A stretch of DNA of 64,000 nucleotides, taken from NCBI RefSeq assembly GCF_004345645.1, contig NZ_SLWS01000007.1:62001-126000 (forward strand). Direction: 5' to 3'. Below the pieces are notes generated by a model. The model saw only the letters and a program-made list of their open reading frames with translations. It did not search any database and was not told the origin of the DNA. The stretch is from Actinocrispum wychmicini. GTDB taxonomy: Bacteria; Actinomycetota; Actinomycetes; Mycobacteriales; Pseudonocardiaceae. Positions 29,073 through 38,489 of the stretch are shown piece after piece (position 1 is the first letter of the stretch; each line of letters begins with the position of its first letter). A program made the translations under genes and the position numbers.

Positions 29073-30310
29073 TCAACTGTCGCCAGTACTCGGGGTCTGT
29101 AGCCGTGAGTGATCACCTGGGGCGTAGCGGCTCCAGGTCGCATCGGCTTGGGTGGCGATCCGGGTCGCGGTGTTCTGGTGGTAGCCGAGGGCGTCGGCGA
29201 CGACAGGTGCTGGCATGTCGAGGACGTGCTGGCGGATGGCCGAGGTTCGGCCGGTCGTGGTGGGGATGCCGAGCTCGTTGACGAGGGCGGCGAGCCACTC
29301 GGAGTGCATCGGCTGGCCAGCGCGGCCGCCGGGGAACAGCCTGCGCGAGTTCGGGTTGGTGGCGGTGTTCATGTTGTCCCGCTTGCTGATCCACTCGATC
29401 AGAAGTTCCGCGACGGGCGCGGGGACTGGTGACGGCGGCTCGCCGAGACGCAGCAGCACCTGATCACCGTCTCGGATGACATCGTCGACGGTGAGCCGCA
29501 CGATCCTGCTGACCCGCTGTGCGTAGAGCAGGACGATCACTCCGGCGACCCGAGACCGCAGCGGGAGATCCCGGTCGGTGAGCAGCTGCCCCAGCAGGGC
29601 CATCCGCTCGTGCTGCGGCAGCGGGGCGTTCCGCTTGACCGACGGGCCGGGCAACCGCAGTGACCGGGTGAGCTTGCTGGTCATGGCCCAGAGCAGGAGG
29701 CTACGGACCCGGTTGCGTTCATGCTCGCCGTGTTCGGCGTGCCAGGTGTCGATGTCGGCCTGACGGCAGGATTCGAGGGTGCGCTGCTGCTGGGTGAGCC
29801 AGGTGAGGAACTGCGTGGCCAGTTTGATCTGCTCGCCGGCGAAACGTCGGTTGGCCGAGGTGAGCGACTTGTTCTCGGCGCGGGTCCGCAGGCGTGGCAG
29901 GACCTCCCAGCTGGCGAACCGGTGGAGGAGCTGGGTGTGGGCCGGGTCGGTCACTGTGTCGAGATGGCCGATCAGCCAGCGCTCCAGCGAGCAGATCTGC
30001 TTGTCCAGCCGGGGCAAGGCGCCGCAGGCCATGAGGAGCTCGCGCAGGTGGGCGGCTGCCCGCCAAGGGTGGAGGGTGTGGAACGCCTCGTGGGTCAGCG
30101 CGATCTCGTCGTGGCCGAGCCGCCGCAACAGCGATTCGGGCTGGCCCTTGCATTTGTAGAGCCAGTTCAGGATCGACGACGGGCGCGGCGCGCGCCCGGT
30201 TGTGGCAGACGTGGCCGTCCGGCCAGCTCGGCTTTGTGTCGACGGCGCCCGCAGCGGCAGCAGTTGGTGATGAACCAGCGTTCGTACTGCTCGTCGGTGA
30301 CCTGTATAGA
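29073..30310 (-). pseudogene. Tn554/XerD-like site-specific recombinase, internally deleted near its N-terminus
   Basis: A long frame (29073 to about 30163) encodes the core of an actinobacterial recombinase: HEAFHTLHPWRAAAHLRELL, LPRLDKQICSLERWL, ADIDTWHAEH, then the catalytic half with VIVLLYAQRVSRIVRLTVDD, RQHVLDMPAPVVADALGYH (the last active-site box) and WSRYAPGDH. Upstream, in another frame (about 30190-30310), sits the family's zinc-ribbon N-terminus (YERWFITNCCRCGRRRHKA). About 100 residues between them are gone. The catalytic part may be expressed, but the protein is incomplete. Confidence 0.65.
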
Positions 30311-30324
30311 TTCCTAATAGGTTT

Positions 30325-30342
30325 GCCCCGCGTTGACGGGGC
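30325..30342 (-). terminator. Hairpin after the ATP-grasp operon
   Basis: GCCCCG (30325-30330) pairs with CGGGGC (30337-30342) over a 6-nt loop, starting 5 bp beyond the stop codon of the ATP-grasp gene on the minus strand. It is short but well placed to end the three-gene transcript. Confidence 0.5.
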
Positions 30343-30347
30343 GGCGC

Positions 30348-31631
30348 TCAGCACGGGATCTCGACAAAGTTGAATGAGCCCTCGAGACGATGGAAAGTTC
30401 TTAGCAACGTTTCGTGGTCTGACGCAGCAGCGAAGACTCGTGCCAGGGTGCCAGCGACAGTTCCGTCCTCCCATCGCGGACAGTCACCCGCTGAATATTT
30501 AATGTAAGCACTTTTAGCTCCTGGGAAGGACAGGACCTCGTCGGGTGTCGGTGCGTGCACCACCTCAAGCGGTTCGGAAGCGATCTGCGGCAGCAGGATG
30601 GCTGCATAACGTTCAGGATCCTTCATGCGAGCAGGCTGCCGGCCTACCGAGATGTCCGCCAAGGCGTCGACTACGTCGTAGTCGGCCGCGTAGAAGAGCT
30701 GCTCACTCACGCCGCCGCCGATGCGGCAGTTCACTTCAATGATCCGTGGCCCGTCCGCTGTGAACTTGAACTCTATGTGAGTGGCGCAGTTCTTCAAACC
30801 GAGGGCTTGGATTGCATCAGCGGCGGCTGCATGCAGTGTCTCAATATCCGCCTCAGGCAATACGGAAGGGAGAATTCCGCCATTCTCTCGAAACGTTGGA
30901 GTGAGCGGCAACTTGTCTGTCACGGCCAGATGCTCGGTCCGTCCATCGAATGTGATCGATTCTACGCTCGCGTAGTCTCCGTATCGGTCATCTGAGTGCT
31001 TGTTGACACCTATCAGCCGGTCTTCCAGAATAAACGTGGATGTTTTACCTCCACGACTGTCGCGGTCGTGGGCCGCGCGCGCCAATTCCCATACGGCCGG
31101 TAAGTCGGTGCTGTCGTCGATAAGATATGTCGCGAGGCTACCAGCGCCAGTGACGGGTTTGAGAATCGCCGGTAACCCGACTCGACGGCACGCTTCTTTC
31201 AGCTCGGTGCCGGTTCGCACTCGGGCATACCGAGGAACCGGTACGCCAGCGGCTGCCAGTAGCTTGCGCTGTTCGTACTTGTCCCGCATGGCATTTATCG
31301 CCTGCACTGGGTTGGCGGGTAGGCCTAATTCTAACGCGGCAGTGTACGCTTCAATTACGCGTAGCTCACTGAAGCAGAGAATGCCATCGGATTGTTCGGA
31401 GTGCGCATATTTTTTGATCAGTTCAGTCAGATCATCGCCTGTATTGAACGTGAACTGACGGCACTTCCACCGAGCAAACAGATCACGTTTATGGTCGTCT
31501 ATCAGTGGATCACCCGCAGGCGCCCACAGAATTGTGAGATCGTGCCCATCGCAGAGTCGAGGGACGAACCATTCAGGTGTTGGACCGCCAGGTCCATCGA
31601 CGCAGATAAGCGTACGGCTGGTAGCTGTCAC
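30348..31631 (-). CDS. ATP-grasp ligase (L-amino-acid-ligase-like)
   Basis: I choose GTG 31631 (VTATSRTLICVDG), which has AGAGGA at a good distance, over the start at 31673. About 427 residues. The ATP-grasp fold is clear: PAILKPVTGAGSLATYLID (ATP-binding strand and loop), FILEDRLIG, THIEFKFTADGPRIIEVNCRIGG (metal-binding Glu/Asn and catalytic Arg). This layout is that of the BacD/carnosine-synthase group, which joins two amino acids or an amino acid and a carboxylate with ATP. It is the last gene of an MFS-Ddl-ligase operon in unusually AT-rich DNA. Likely product: a dipeptide or small amino-acid conjugate. Substrates cannot be told. Confidence 0.82.
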   Translation of the reverse strand: MTATSRTLICVDGPGGPTPEWFVPRLCDGHDLTILWAPAGDPLIDDHKRDLFARWKCRQFTFNTGDDLTELIKKYAHSEQSDGILCFSELRVIEAYTAALELGLPANPVQAINAMRDKYEQRKLLAAAGVPVPRYARVRTGTELKEACRRVGLPAILKPVTGAGSLATYLIDDSTDLPAVWELARAAHDRDSRGGKTSTFILEDRLIGVNKHSDDRYGDYASVESITFDGRTEHLAVTDKLPLTPTFRENGGILPSVLPEADIETLHAAAADAIQALGLKNCATHIEFKFTADGPRIIEVNCRIGGGVSEQLFYAADYDVVDALADISVGRQPARMKDPERYAAILLPQIASEPLEVVHAPTPDEVLSFPGAKSAYIKYSAGDCPRWEDGTVAGTLARVFAAASDHETLLRTFHRLEGSFNFVEIPC

Positions 31632-31739
31632 GTTGTCCTCTTCGGTGCAGAAAAGTGTGTCGCAAACACGCAAGAAGCCCCTTCCTTACCAACCACCTGG
31701 TGGCGTTCTTGGTCCGATCTTACTTGATTGCAGGATTGC

Positions 31740-32705
31740 CTATGGAAGATACTTAGGTTTGGTAAAAGCAGTAGCTAGCACGTATTCTACCAGTTGCGGA
31801 TAGTCAATTCTGGCAGCACGCGCCATGGTCGCCAAATTTCCCTGGAGGGACAGTCCTGGAACGGTGTTGATTTCAAGTATTGCAATTTGCCCGTTGGGGC
31901 CGATGAGAAAGTCCACCCGTGACACGCCATGTGCACCTATCATTCGATGCGCTCTCACCGCATACTTTTGAAGTCTAAACGCCATGCCGGGCGGGAGGTC
32001 TGCAGGGCACTGCTCCCTGCGTTGTTGGATGTCGTGTTTGGCCGTGTAGTCGTAGAACTCACGATCCGTATCGACAGTGAGGACTGGCAACGGCTGGAGG
32101 ACACCACCTACTTCCAACAGTCCCACAGTGCACGGAGTTCCTGCGATATATTCTTCGACTATGTACTGGTTGTAGTCATTTTCGCTGCAAGACTCAAGGG
32201 CGTACTGGAGGGCGAATTCGTTCTGAACGATCGAGGCATCTAGGCTGCCACCTCCCGAAGTGGGCTTTACGAAGGCGGGCCAGCCTAGACTGAGGCCGGC
32301 GGAGGCTGCGGTAACGATTGTGGAGATGCTGCGGTCGACTTCCATCCAGCGGGGCGTGTCGAGCGAGTTCATCGTAGCCAATTTCTTGAACGTTGGCTTG
32401 TGCATTCCTACGGCTGACGCCATGACACCCGAACCGCTATACGGTATGCCGAGCGTTTCTAGGGCTCCTTGTATCTTGCCATCTTCGCCTCCCGGCCCGT
32501 GGAGCGCCAGGAATGCCACGTCAATGTCTGCCTTGAGGTGGGTTATATCTATGTCAGCGAGGTCGAGCAGGGTAACGTTCCATCCGTTACTTGACAGTGC
32601 TTTGCTTGCCGATTCCCCGGAGGCCAGTGACCCAGCGCGCTCAGGTGAGGTTCCTCCGTATATTACGCCGACACGTACATCTTTGGGTTGTATATTCGAC
32701 ATCAT
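31740..32705 (-). CDS. D-alanine-D-alanine-ligase-like enzyme with altered acceptor site
   Basis: 321 residues from an ATG pair with GAGGGAAGGGA upstream. Ddl hallmarks are present: YGGTSPERAGSLASG (binds the first D-Ala; Glu kept), LHGPGGEDGKIQG, PAFVKPTSGGGSLDAS, EFYDYTAKHD (omega loop), CPADLPPG and RVDFLIGPNGQIAILEINTVPG. Compared by eye with E. coli DdlB, Tyr216 of the loop is His, and Ser281/Leu282 of the acceptor pocket are Gly/Asn. VanA-type D-Ala-D-Lac ligases also have His at the loop position. Altered acceptor choice is therefore plausible. It is the middle gene of the operon, 17 bp after the MFS gene and 108 bp before the ATP-grasp gene. Alternatives: a self-resistance Ddl or a biosynthetic ligase. 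Confidence 0.88.
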   Translation of the reverse strand: MMSNIQPKDVRVGVIYGGTSPERAGSLASGESASKALSSNGWNVTLLDLADIDITHLKADIDVAFLALHGPGGEDGKIQGALETLGIPYSGSGVMASAVGMHKPTFKKLATMNSLDTPRWMEVDRSISTIVTAASAGLSLGWPAFVKPTSGGGSLDASIVQNEFALQYALESCSENDYNQYIVEEYIAGTPCTVGLLEVGGVLQPLPVLTVDTDREFYDYTAKHDIQQRREQCPADLPPGMAFRLQKYAVRAHRMIGAHGVSRVDFLIGPNGQIAILEINTVPGLSLQGNLATMARAARIDYPQLVEYVLATAFTKPKYLP

Positions 32706-32722
32706 TTCCCTTCCCTCGTTGG

Positions 32723-33964
32723 TCAGTTGAGGGCAGCCGCGCGACTTCTGATTGCTGGGGCGAGAACCCTTTGACCAGCTGCGGCTCCCAGGCAGAGCAA
32801 GAGACAGGCGACCCAGAGATAATTGGGCCCGATGCTCAAAAGGCGCGATCCGAGCAATGGCGCGAGCGCGAAAGTTCCGGACCAGACTACTCCGTACAGC
32901 CCGAAGTAAGTTCCGTCTATACCGCGGGGAGACAGACTGGCGATTATAGACTGGTTCACCGAGGTGACAGCGATTTCACCGAGGGTCCATATTACGACGG
33001 AGCCTGTATACGAAACGAGAGATGTGGCGAAAACGTTGGAGCCAAACCCAATACCCAGGACAACCATGCCGAGAATCAGAATCCGACTGTGGTCATATCG
33101 GGCAAATATTGGACCAAGAAGCGGTTGCACTGCGATAATCACCAGCGCGTTTGCAGTGATTACGATACCGTAGGAATTTACTGCCAGGCCCGACCGTTCC
33201 ATTGCCATCGGCAAAGTGGTGGTAGCCTGCCCGAAGACGATCCCGAAGGGGAGCCAGGACAGTATGTAATGCAGCGCCAAGCGATCCTTCAAAGCGGTAC
33301 GTAGGTTCGGACTCTTCACGCGTCTTGGCTGATGCGCATTGAATCGTCGAGACATTACCCATACGAGAACTCCGCAAAGGATACTCGCGACCGAGTTGAT
33401 GAGAAAAAGTAGATGGTATCCGAGATTTGCTAGAACCCCGCCGGCTGACATCGATACGGCATACCCGAGGTTCACTGCCCAATAAAGGAGTCCGTAAGCC
33501 CGAGGTCGGTCGCTTGGCGATGCAGTTTCTTTGACAAAGACCGCAGAGGCCGGCTTGTATATCTGTGAAGCTGCCCCCGTCAGGAAGGAGAACACAACTA
33601 CTGCGGTCAAATTTCTGCTGGAACCAAGGAGGAACAGGGTCAACCCATTGGTGATCATGCCGCCAAAAAAAGTTGCCCGGGGCCCAAGATGATCGGTGAG
33701 AAAACCTCCAATAAGGTGGGAAACGATGCCGCCTGATCCCTGAATTGTTAAGATCAGTCCAGCCATGCCTATCGCCATCCCGCGATCGTTTACCAAATAA
33801 TAGGTTAGGAACGGAGCTACCATTGCCCCTGATTGGGCTACCAGTGTTCCTACCCATAACATCCAGAACGAGCGCGGGAGGCCTCCTATGAATTGCTGCT
33901 TCCGCAATTGGACATCATCGGCGCCAATGACATCTTCCGCACATGCGGCACGTTTACTAAACAC
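32723..33964 (-). CDS. MFS transporter
   Basis: 413 residues with about 12 hydrophobic helices. The MFS motif between helices 2 and 3 is recognisable (GGFLTDHLGPRATFFGG). A short acidic cytoplasmic N-terminus (about 30 residues) precedes helix 1 (FWMLWVGTLVAQSGAMVAPF). The GTG at 33962-33964 has a GGGAG-like site upstream. First gene of the operon with the Ddl-like and ATP-grasp genes. An export role for the product of the two ligases, as with BacE beside BacD, is the simplest reading. The DNA is visibly AT-richer than flanking genes. Confidence 0.88.
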   Translation of the reverse strand: MFSKRAACAEDVIGADDVQLRKQQFIGGLPRSFWMLWVGTLVAQSGAMVAPFLTYYLVNDRGMAIGMAGLILTIQGSGGIVSHLIGGFLTDHLGPRATFFGGMITNGLTLFLLGSSRNLTAVVVFSFLTGAASQIYKPASAVFVKETASPSDRPRAYGLLYWAVNLGYAVSMSAGGVLANLGYHLLFLINSVASILCGVLVWVMSRRFNAHQPRRVKSPNLRTALKDRLALHYILSWLPFGIVFGQATTTLPMAMERSGLAVNSYGIVITANALVIIAVQPLLGPIFARYDHSRILILGMVVLGIGFGSNVFATSLVSYTGSVVIWTLGEIAVTSVNQSIIASLSPRGIDGTYFGLYGVVWSGTFALAPLLGSRLLSIGPNYLWVACLLLCLGAAAGQRVLAPAIRSRAAALN

Positions 33965-34332
33965 AGCGCTCCCAGGCGAGAATTAGAATGGGCATCCCCG
34001 TTTCCGGTCGGCTCGACTTTGAACTCTTCGGGCATGCTAGCCGGGTGTTTCGCACATTAAGATGGTTGGGTCGGAATGGGAGTTCGCCTTGATCATCTTA
34101 TCGTGGCGGGATGCACACGGCCTCTGACGGCGGCCAGGGGCGATCGCCGAGCCAACCTCAGCGGAGTCGAATTTCGGTAGCCCTCTAGCAGGAGGTCACC
34201 GACGCCATGCAGAGACGACGATCCGTCCCTGCATGGCGGGTTTCGGCTCGCGAGGCACGATCTGCATTCGTGGACGGCGCAATGATTTTGCACGGTCGTG
34301 GGCTCGACAACGATCGCGCGCACGAGCCCGGT
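33965..34332. other. Upstream region of the MFS-Ddl-ligase operon
   Basis: No coding frame is convincing. The part next to the MFS start (33965-34080) keeps the lower GC of the operon and must hold its leftward promoter. I cannot point to clear -10/-35 boxes. The rest (34090-34330) returns to high GC and merges into a LuxR-type relic. Confidence 0.4.
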
Positions 34333-34697
34333 ATTACCACGTCGTGCGAGACGGGTAGCGGGTCGGCCGGGTCGAGGAGTTTCTGGGCGCGTTGTACCGC
34401 GTCGCCGGTGGTGGCATCGCCATCGATCCCGAGGTCGTCGGGCAGTTGCTGGTCGGGACCCGGCCGGATCCGCGGCTGGAACGGCTGACCGCCCGCGAAC
34501 GCGACGTGCTGGCGTTGATGGCGGACGGTCTGGGCAACGCCGCTATCGCCGAACGGCTCGTCGTCATCGAAAGCGCCGTGCACAAGCATGTCCGGCATGT
34601 CTTCGCCAAACTGTAGCTGGCCCCGACCGACCGTTCGGACCGGCGCGTCACGGCCGTACTGCGCTACCTCAGGGACATCGAGCGCCGCGACTCCTGA
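34333..34697 (+). pseudogene. LuxR/NarL-type response-regulator remnant with in-frame amber
   Basis: The frame encodes the end of a receiver linker (RVEEFLGALYRVAGGG, IAIDPEVVGQLL) and a LuxR HTH: LERLTARERDVLALMADG, NAAIAERLVVIESAVHKHV. At 34614-34616 a TAG follows HVFAKL. The same frame goes on with LAPTDRSDRRVTAVLRYLRD to the expected family end at 34695-34697. A further TAG lies near 34354. The phospho-acceptor domain is absent. A dead regulator relic. Confidence 0.7.
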
Positions 34698-34738
34698 ACG
34701 ATTGTCCCGTGCCGCCGAGCTGTCCGCGTGCGTGACTA

Positions 34739-34776
34739 CCCCAATCCCGGTACGGCAGGCGCTACCGGGATTGGGG
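34739..34776. terminator. Perfect 14-bp hairpin (bidirectional terminator)
   Basis: CCCCAATCCCGGTA (34739-34752) pairs exactly with TACCGGGATTGGGG (34763-34776) over a 10-nt loop. It lies 50 bp past the stop of the leftward DUF2690 gene and 41 bp past the end of the rightward LuxR relic. It could serve both directions. Confidence 0.75.
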
Positions 34777-34826
34777 TGCGCGGCGATGGCCGGACTTCAA
34801 CGCCCGGTGGTACCGGCGGCGGTTAC

Positions 34827-35291
34827 TCAGTCAACGCAATTGCCGTCCAGGAAACAGCCGGCGACGTCACGGGAGCCGTCGACCATTCCGGTCCATTTGG
34901 TCGAGCCGCTGCCGTAGGACCGCGCCGACCAGTACAGCCGGTTGTTCCAGCCGTCCCGCGCGTAGTAGTCCCATCCCTTGGGCAGGCTCTCCACGCGGAC
35001 CCATTTCGCGCCGCAGTGCCGGCTGTACCGGACCTCCATTTGGACGCCGTCCACGATGCCCCCGACGGTGGTAATCGCGTCCTTGCCGCAGGAACCGAAG
35101 GTGTTGGGGTCCTTGCCCCAGCAGCTGCCATTGCAGGGGCCCGTCCAACTGGGCTGCACCGGCGACTGGGTCGCCGCCTCCGCCGGACTCGCCGCCAGGA
35201 ACCCGGAAAGCGCGAGCGCCGCGGCCGCGCCGGCCAACGCGAACCTTTGCCCGCCCCTGGTGATTCTTTGGGTGAAAACCCTTTCGGTCAC
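34827..35291 (-). CDS. Secreted DUF2690-type protein
   Basis: GTG 35291 with GAGGGGAA upstream begins a 154-residue preprotein. Its signal peptide has a basic start, a core LAGAAAALALSGFLAASP and likely cleavage after AEA. The mature domain has the DUF2690 pattern: CNGSCWGKDP, a CGKDA segment, MEVRYSRHCGAKWVR and later Cys residues (CFLDGNC) that probably form disulphides. The family is secreted by actinomycetes and its function is not established. It diverges from the SARP regulator at 35471 across 180 bp and may be its target. Confidence 0.85.
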   Translation of the reverse strand: MTERVFTQRITRGGQRFALAGAAAALALSGFLAASPAEAATQSPVQPSWTGPCNGSCWGKDPNTFGSCGKDAITTVGGIVDGVQMEVRYSRHCGAKWVRVESLPKGWDYYARDGWNNRLYWSARSYGSGSTKWTGMVDGSRDVAGCFLDGNCVD

Positions 35292-35470
35292 GATGATTCC
35301 CCTCGGTGTCGGTGGACCTTGCGCACATCGGCAATGGGCCCGTCGAAGCGGGGCCGGTCGCCCCCTGCGAACCACTGTGCTGGACCCGCCGGGGACAACG
35401 GTGGAGGATTTCTGTAATCGGCCGGTCAGCACTGCTATATCTGGTGGCGACACGGACCTGAGGGGGGCCG

Positions 35471-38314
35471 GTGAACATCGAGCTACAGGTGTTGGGCGGG
35501 GTCGAGGTCCTTGTGGACGGCCAACCGGTGGATGTCGGTCATGCCAGGCAGCGATGCGTGCTCGCGGTGCTCGCGGTGGCGGCCAACCGCACCGTGTCCC
35601 TGGATCAACTGGTGGAGCGGGTATGGGCGGAGCGAGCGCCCGCACGGGCCCGCGACACGGCGCACAACTATCTGTCCCGGCTTCGTCGGGCCCTCGCCGG
35701 CGCCGAGGGCGTGGCGATCGTGCGCCGCACCGGCGGTTACCGGTTGACACTGGACGAGCGGTCCGTGGACCTGCATCTGTTCCGTCACCTGGTCGCCACG
35801 GCCCGCGAGACCTCGGACGACAGTCTGGCGCTGGACCTGTACGAACGGGCGTTGGGCCTGTGGCGGGGCGAGCCCTTCACCGGCCTGGACACCCCTTGGC
35901 TGGCCGGCGTCCGCCTCCAGCTCGCCGCCGAACGCACCACGGTGCGGTCCGAGCACATCGACCGGGCGTTACGCGCCGGCCGGCACGCATCGGTGCTGGC
36001 CACGCTGCGCAGCTGGGTCACGCACAACCCGTTGGACGAAAACCTCACCGGCCAGTTGATGCTCGCGCTGTACCGGTCCGGCAGGCAGGCCGAAGCGCTC
36101 AAGGCGTTCCGGGACCTGCGCGCCGCGTTGGCCGCCGAACTCGGCGTCGATCCCGCACATCCGCTGGAGCGGCTGCACCAGCGAATGCTGACCGGTGACC
36201 CGGTACTGACCGCGCCACCGGCGCCCGATCTGGGCGGCGGGTCCGTGCCCCGGCGCGGCCCATCGCCCACGGTTCCGGGTGCGCGGGGCCCGGCCGCGCT
36301 GCCCACGCCGGCGGAACTGCCCGCGGACACCCGGCATCTCGTCGGCCGCTCGGTGGCCCTGGCGGAACTGGACGGATCCCTTCTCGACACGCGGGGCAGA
36401 CCGTCCGTCCTGCACGTTCGCGGCATGGCGGGGGTGGGAAAAACCGCGCTGGTCGTGCACTGGTCGCATCGGATCGCCGGTCGGTTCCCGGACGGTCAGC
36501 TGTTCGTCGATCTCTGCGGGCACGCTCTCGTGCCACCCCGCGAATCGGGTGACGTCCTGACGCATTTCCTGGTCGCGCTTGGGGTTCCGCTCAACCAGAT
36601 CCCCTTCCAGGCCGTGGACCGGGCCGGGCTGTACCGGTCGACCCTGGCGGGCAAGCGGGTCCTGATCGTGCTGGACAACGCGGTGTCCGCCGAACAGGTT
36701 CGACCGCTCCTGCCGGGCAGCGCCAGTTGCGCGGTGGTCATCACCAGCAGGAACGAACTCGACGGGCTGATCGTCAGCCATGACGCGCATCCCGTCACCC
36801 TGGACGTCCTCTCCGACGCCGACGCGCGGCACCTGCTCACCGTCGCCCTCGGGCACCATCACCTGACCGCCGAGCCGGCTGCGATGGCCATCCTGGCGCG
36901 GCTCTGCGGCAACCTGCCGTTGGCGTTGCGCATCGTCGCGGCCCACCTGACCGGCCGCGACAACCGGGTGCGACCCCTGATCGACCGGCTGAGCCGCGAC
37001 GGGCGGCTCGACGTCCTCCAGATCGCCAACGATCCGCACCTCGCGGTCCGCACCGCGCTCGACCTGTCCTACCAGACCCTCGACCCACCCGCGCGGCAAC
37101 TGTTCCGGCGTTGCGGCCTCGCACCGGGCGATCTCGACGAGCACGTCGCGGCCGCGCTGCTCGATGTCCCGCCGGCCGAGGCGGCGCTGGTACTGGACCG
37201 GCTCGCCCAGGCCCACCTGATACAACGGGACAACGCCGGCCGGTACCGGGTGCATGACCTGGTCCGCGAGCACGCCGCGGAACTCTGCGACACCGAGGAA
37301 ACCGACGACGAACGGCTGGCCGCGCTCGGCCGCGTGCTCGCCTGGTACCTGCGCACCGCGGACCAGGCCGATCGGACCCTCGCGCCCTACCGGCCGCGCC
37401 TCGACCTGCCGCCCGACACGCCGACATCGCCGCCGCCGCTGGAGTTCGCCGGCCATGACGGGGCGTTGGCCTGGTGCGTCGCCGAACAGGGCACGCTCGC
37501 CACCGCGACCCGCCTGGCGGCGCGACACGGCCTCCATCACCTTGCCTGGCGGATTCCCGCCGCCCTGCACCAGTTCAGCCTGCTCTGCCAGGGTCGCCCC
37601 GAGGTGAGCGCGTGCTTCCGGATGGGCCTGGACTCGGCCCGACAGGCCGGTGACCACCCCGGCATCGCGGCCATGCTCTACGGACTGGGCCTGGCGCTGG
37701 AGCAGACGACGCGGTTGACCGACGCCGCCGCGCACTACCAGCAAGCCCTGGAGCACTTCCGCGCGGGGACGATCCGGTGGGGCGAGGCGGTCGTGCTCAA
37801 CAGCCTCGGCACGGTATCCCGCAAGCTCGGGCGCCTCGACGCCGCCGTGGACTGCTTCCGCCGATCCTCGGCCGTCTTCACCGAACTCGACATTCGCTGG
37901 GGCGTCGGGCTCAACCTCTACAGCCAGGCCGAAGCCCACCGCCAGGACGGGAAGATCGACGAAGCCCTTCGATGCTACCGGGAATCGGTGGTGATCAGCC
38001 GCGAATCGGGCTCCGCCTGGGGAGAGGCGGTGGGACTGGTGCGGATCGCGGACACGTACCACCAGGACGGCCGGGTGGCCGATGCCCTGACCCACTACGA
38101 ACGCGCCCTCACCGTCGGCGGTGATACCGGCGACCAGGCCGGCAAGGCCGTCGTCCTGACCCAGTGCGGCCGCATGGCCAAGGAACTGGGCCGCGACCGC
38201 GACAGCGCCGACTACTGGACCAGGGCGGTCGCGATCTTCGATGAACTCGGCGACGAACGCGCCGCGGAAATCCGTACCCTGCTCGGGTCGTCGGACGCCG
38301 CGCCGGACACCTGA
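35471..38314 (+). CDS. AfsR-type regulator: SARP/BTAD, NB-ARC and TPR
   Basis: 947 residues. Residues 1-95 form an OmpR-like winged helix (LQVLGGVEVLVDG, ARQRCVLAVLAVAANR, then RTGGYRL), and 100-245 form the BTAD (DLYERALGLWRGEPF, LMLALYRSGRQAEALKAFRDLR). The NB-ARC starts near 318 (MAGVGKTALVVHW, VLIVLDNA, VITSRNEL, NLPLALRIVA), and TPRs fill the C-terminal 300 residues (ALTHYERALTVGGD). Such proteins activate secondary-metabolite or differentiation genes after an ATP-dependent switch. It diverges from the DUF2690 gene, a candidate target. A perfect hairpin follows its stop. Confidence 0.92.
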   Translation: MNIELQVLGGVEVLVDGQPVDVGHARQRCVLAVLAVAANRTVSLDQLVERVWAERAPARARDTAHNYLSRLRRALAGAEGVAIVRRTGGYRLTLDERSVDLHLFRHLVATARETSDDSLALDLYERALGLWRGEPFTGLDTPWLAGVRLQLAAERTTVRSEHIDRALRAGRHASVLATLRSWVTHNPLDENLTGQLMLALYRSGRQAEALKAFRDLRAALAAELGVDPAHPLERLHQRMLTGDPVLTAPPAPDLGGGSVPRRGPSPTVPGARGPAALPTPAELPADTRHLVGRSVALAELDGSLLDTRGRPSVLHVRGMAGVGKTALVVHWSHRIAGRFPDGQLFVDLCGHALVPPRESGDVLTHFLVALGVPLNQIPFQAVDRAGLYRSTLAGKRVLIVLDNAVSAEQVRPLLPGSASCAVVITSRNELDGLIVSHDAHPVTLDVLSDADARHLLTVALGHHHLTAEPAAMAILARLCGNLPLALRIVAAHLTGRDNRVRPLIDRLSRDGRLDVLQIANDPHLAVRTALDLSYQTLDPPARQLFRRCGLAPGDLDEHVAAALLDVPPAEAALVLDRLAQAHLIQRDNAGRYRVHDLVREHAAELCDTEETDDERLAALGRVLAWYLRTADQADRTLAPYRPRLDLPPDTPTSPPPLEFAGHDGALAWCVAEQGTLATATRLAARHGLHHLAWRIPAALHQFSLLCQGRPEVSACFRMGLDSARQAGDHPGIAAMLYGLGLALEQTTRLTDAAAHYQQALEHFRAGTIRWGEAVVLNSLGTVSRKLGRLDAAVDCFRRSSAVFTELDIRWGVGLNLYSQAEAHRQDGKIDEALRCYRESVVISRESGSAWGEAVGLVRIADTYHQDGRVADALTHYERALTVGGDTGDQAGKAVVLTQCGRMAKELGRDRDSADYWTRAVAIFDELGDERAAEIRTLLGSSDAAPDT

Positions 38315-38334
38315 GGAGGGTCCCGTCGACGCGG

Positions 38335-38367
38335 GTGCGGGGCCGATCGGTGCGATCGGCCCCGCAC
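38335..38367 (+). terminator. Terminator of the AfsR-type gene
   Basis: A perfect 15-bp stem, GTGCGGGGCCGATCG (38335-38349) with CGATCGGCCCCGCAC (38353-38367), and a 3-nt loop lie 20 bp past the stop. A short T-rich GGTTT follows. Confidence 0.85.
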
Positions 38368-38489
38368 GGTTTCCGCGTCGCCGCAGCGCACCGGGGGTCA
38401 GCCCACGGTGTACCGGGTAGGGCAGCCCGACCAGTTCGTTCGCCGAGGGCTCGGTGGCTCCCGAGTGGTTGAAGTCAAAATCGGTGATC

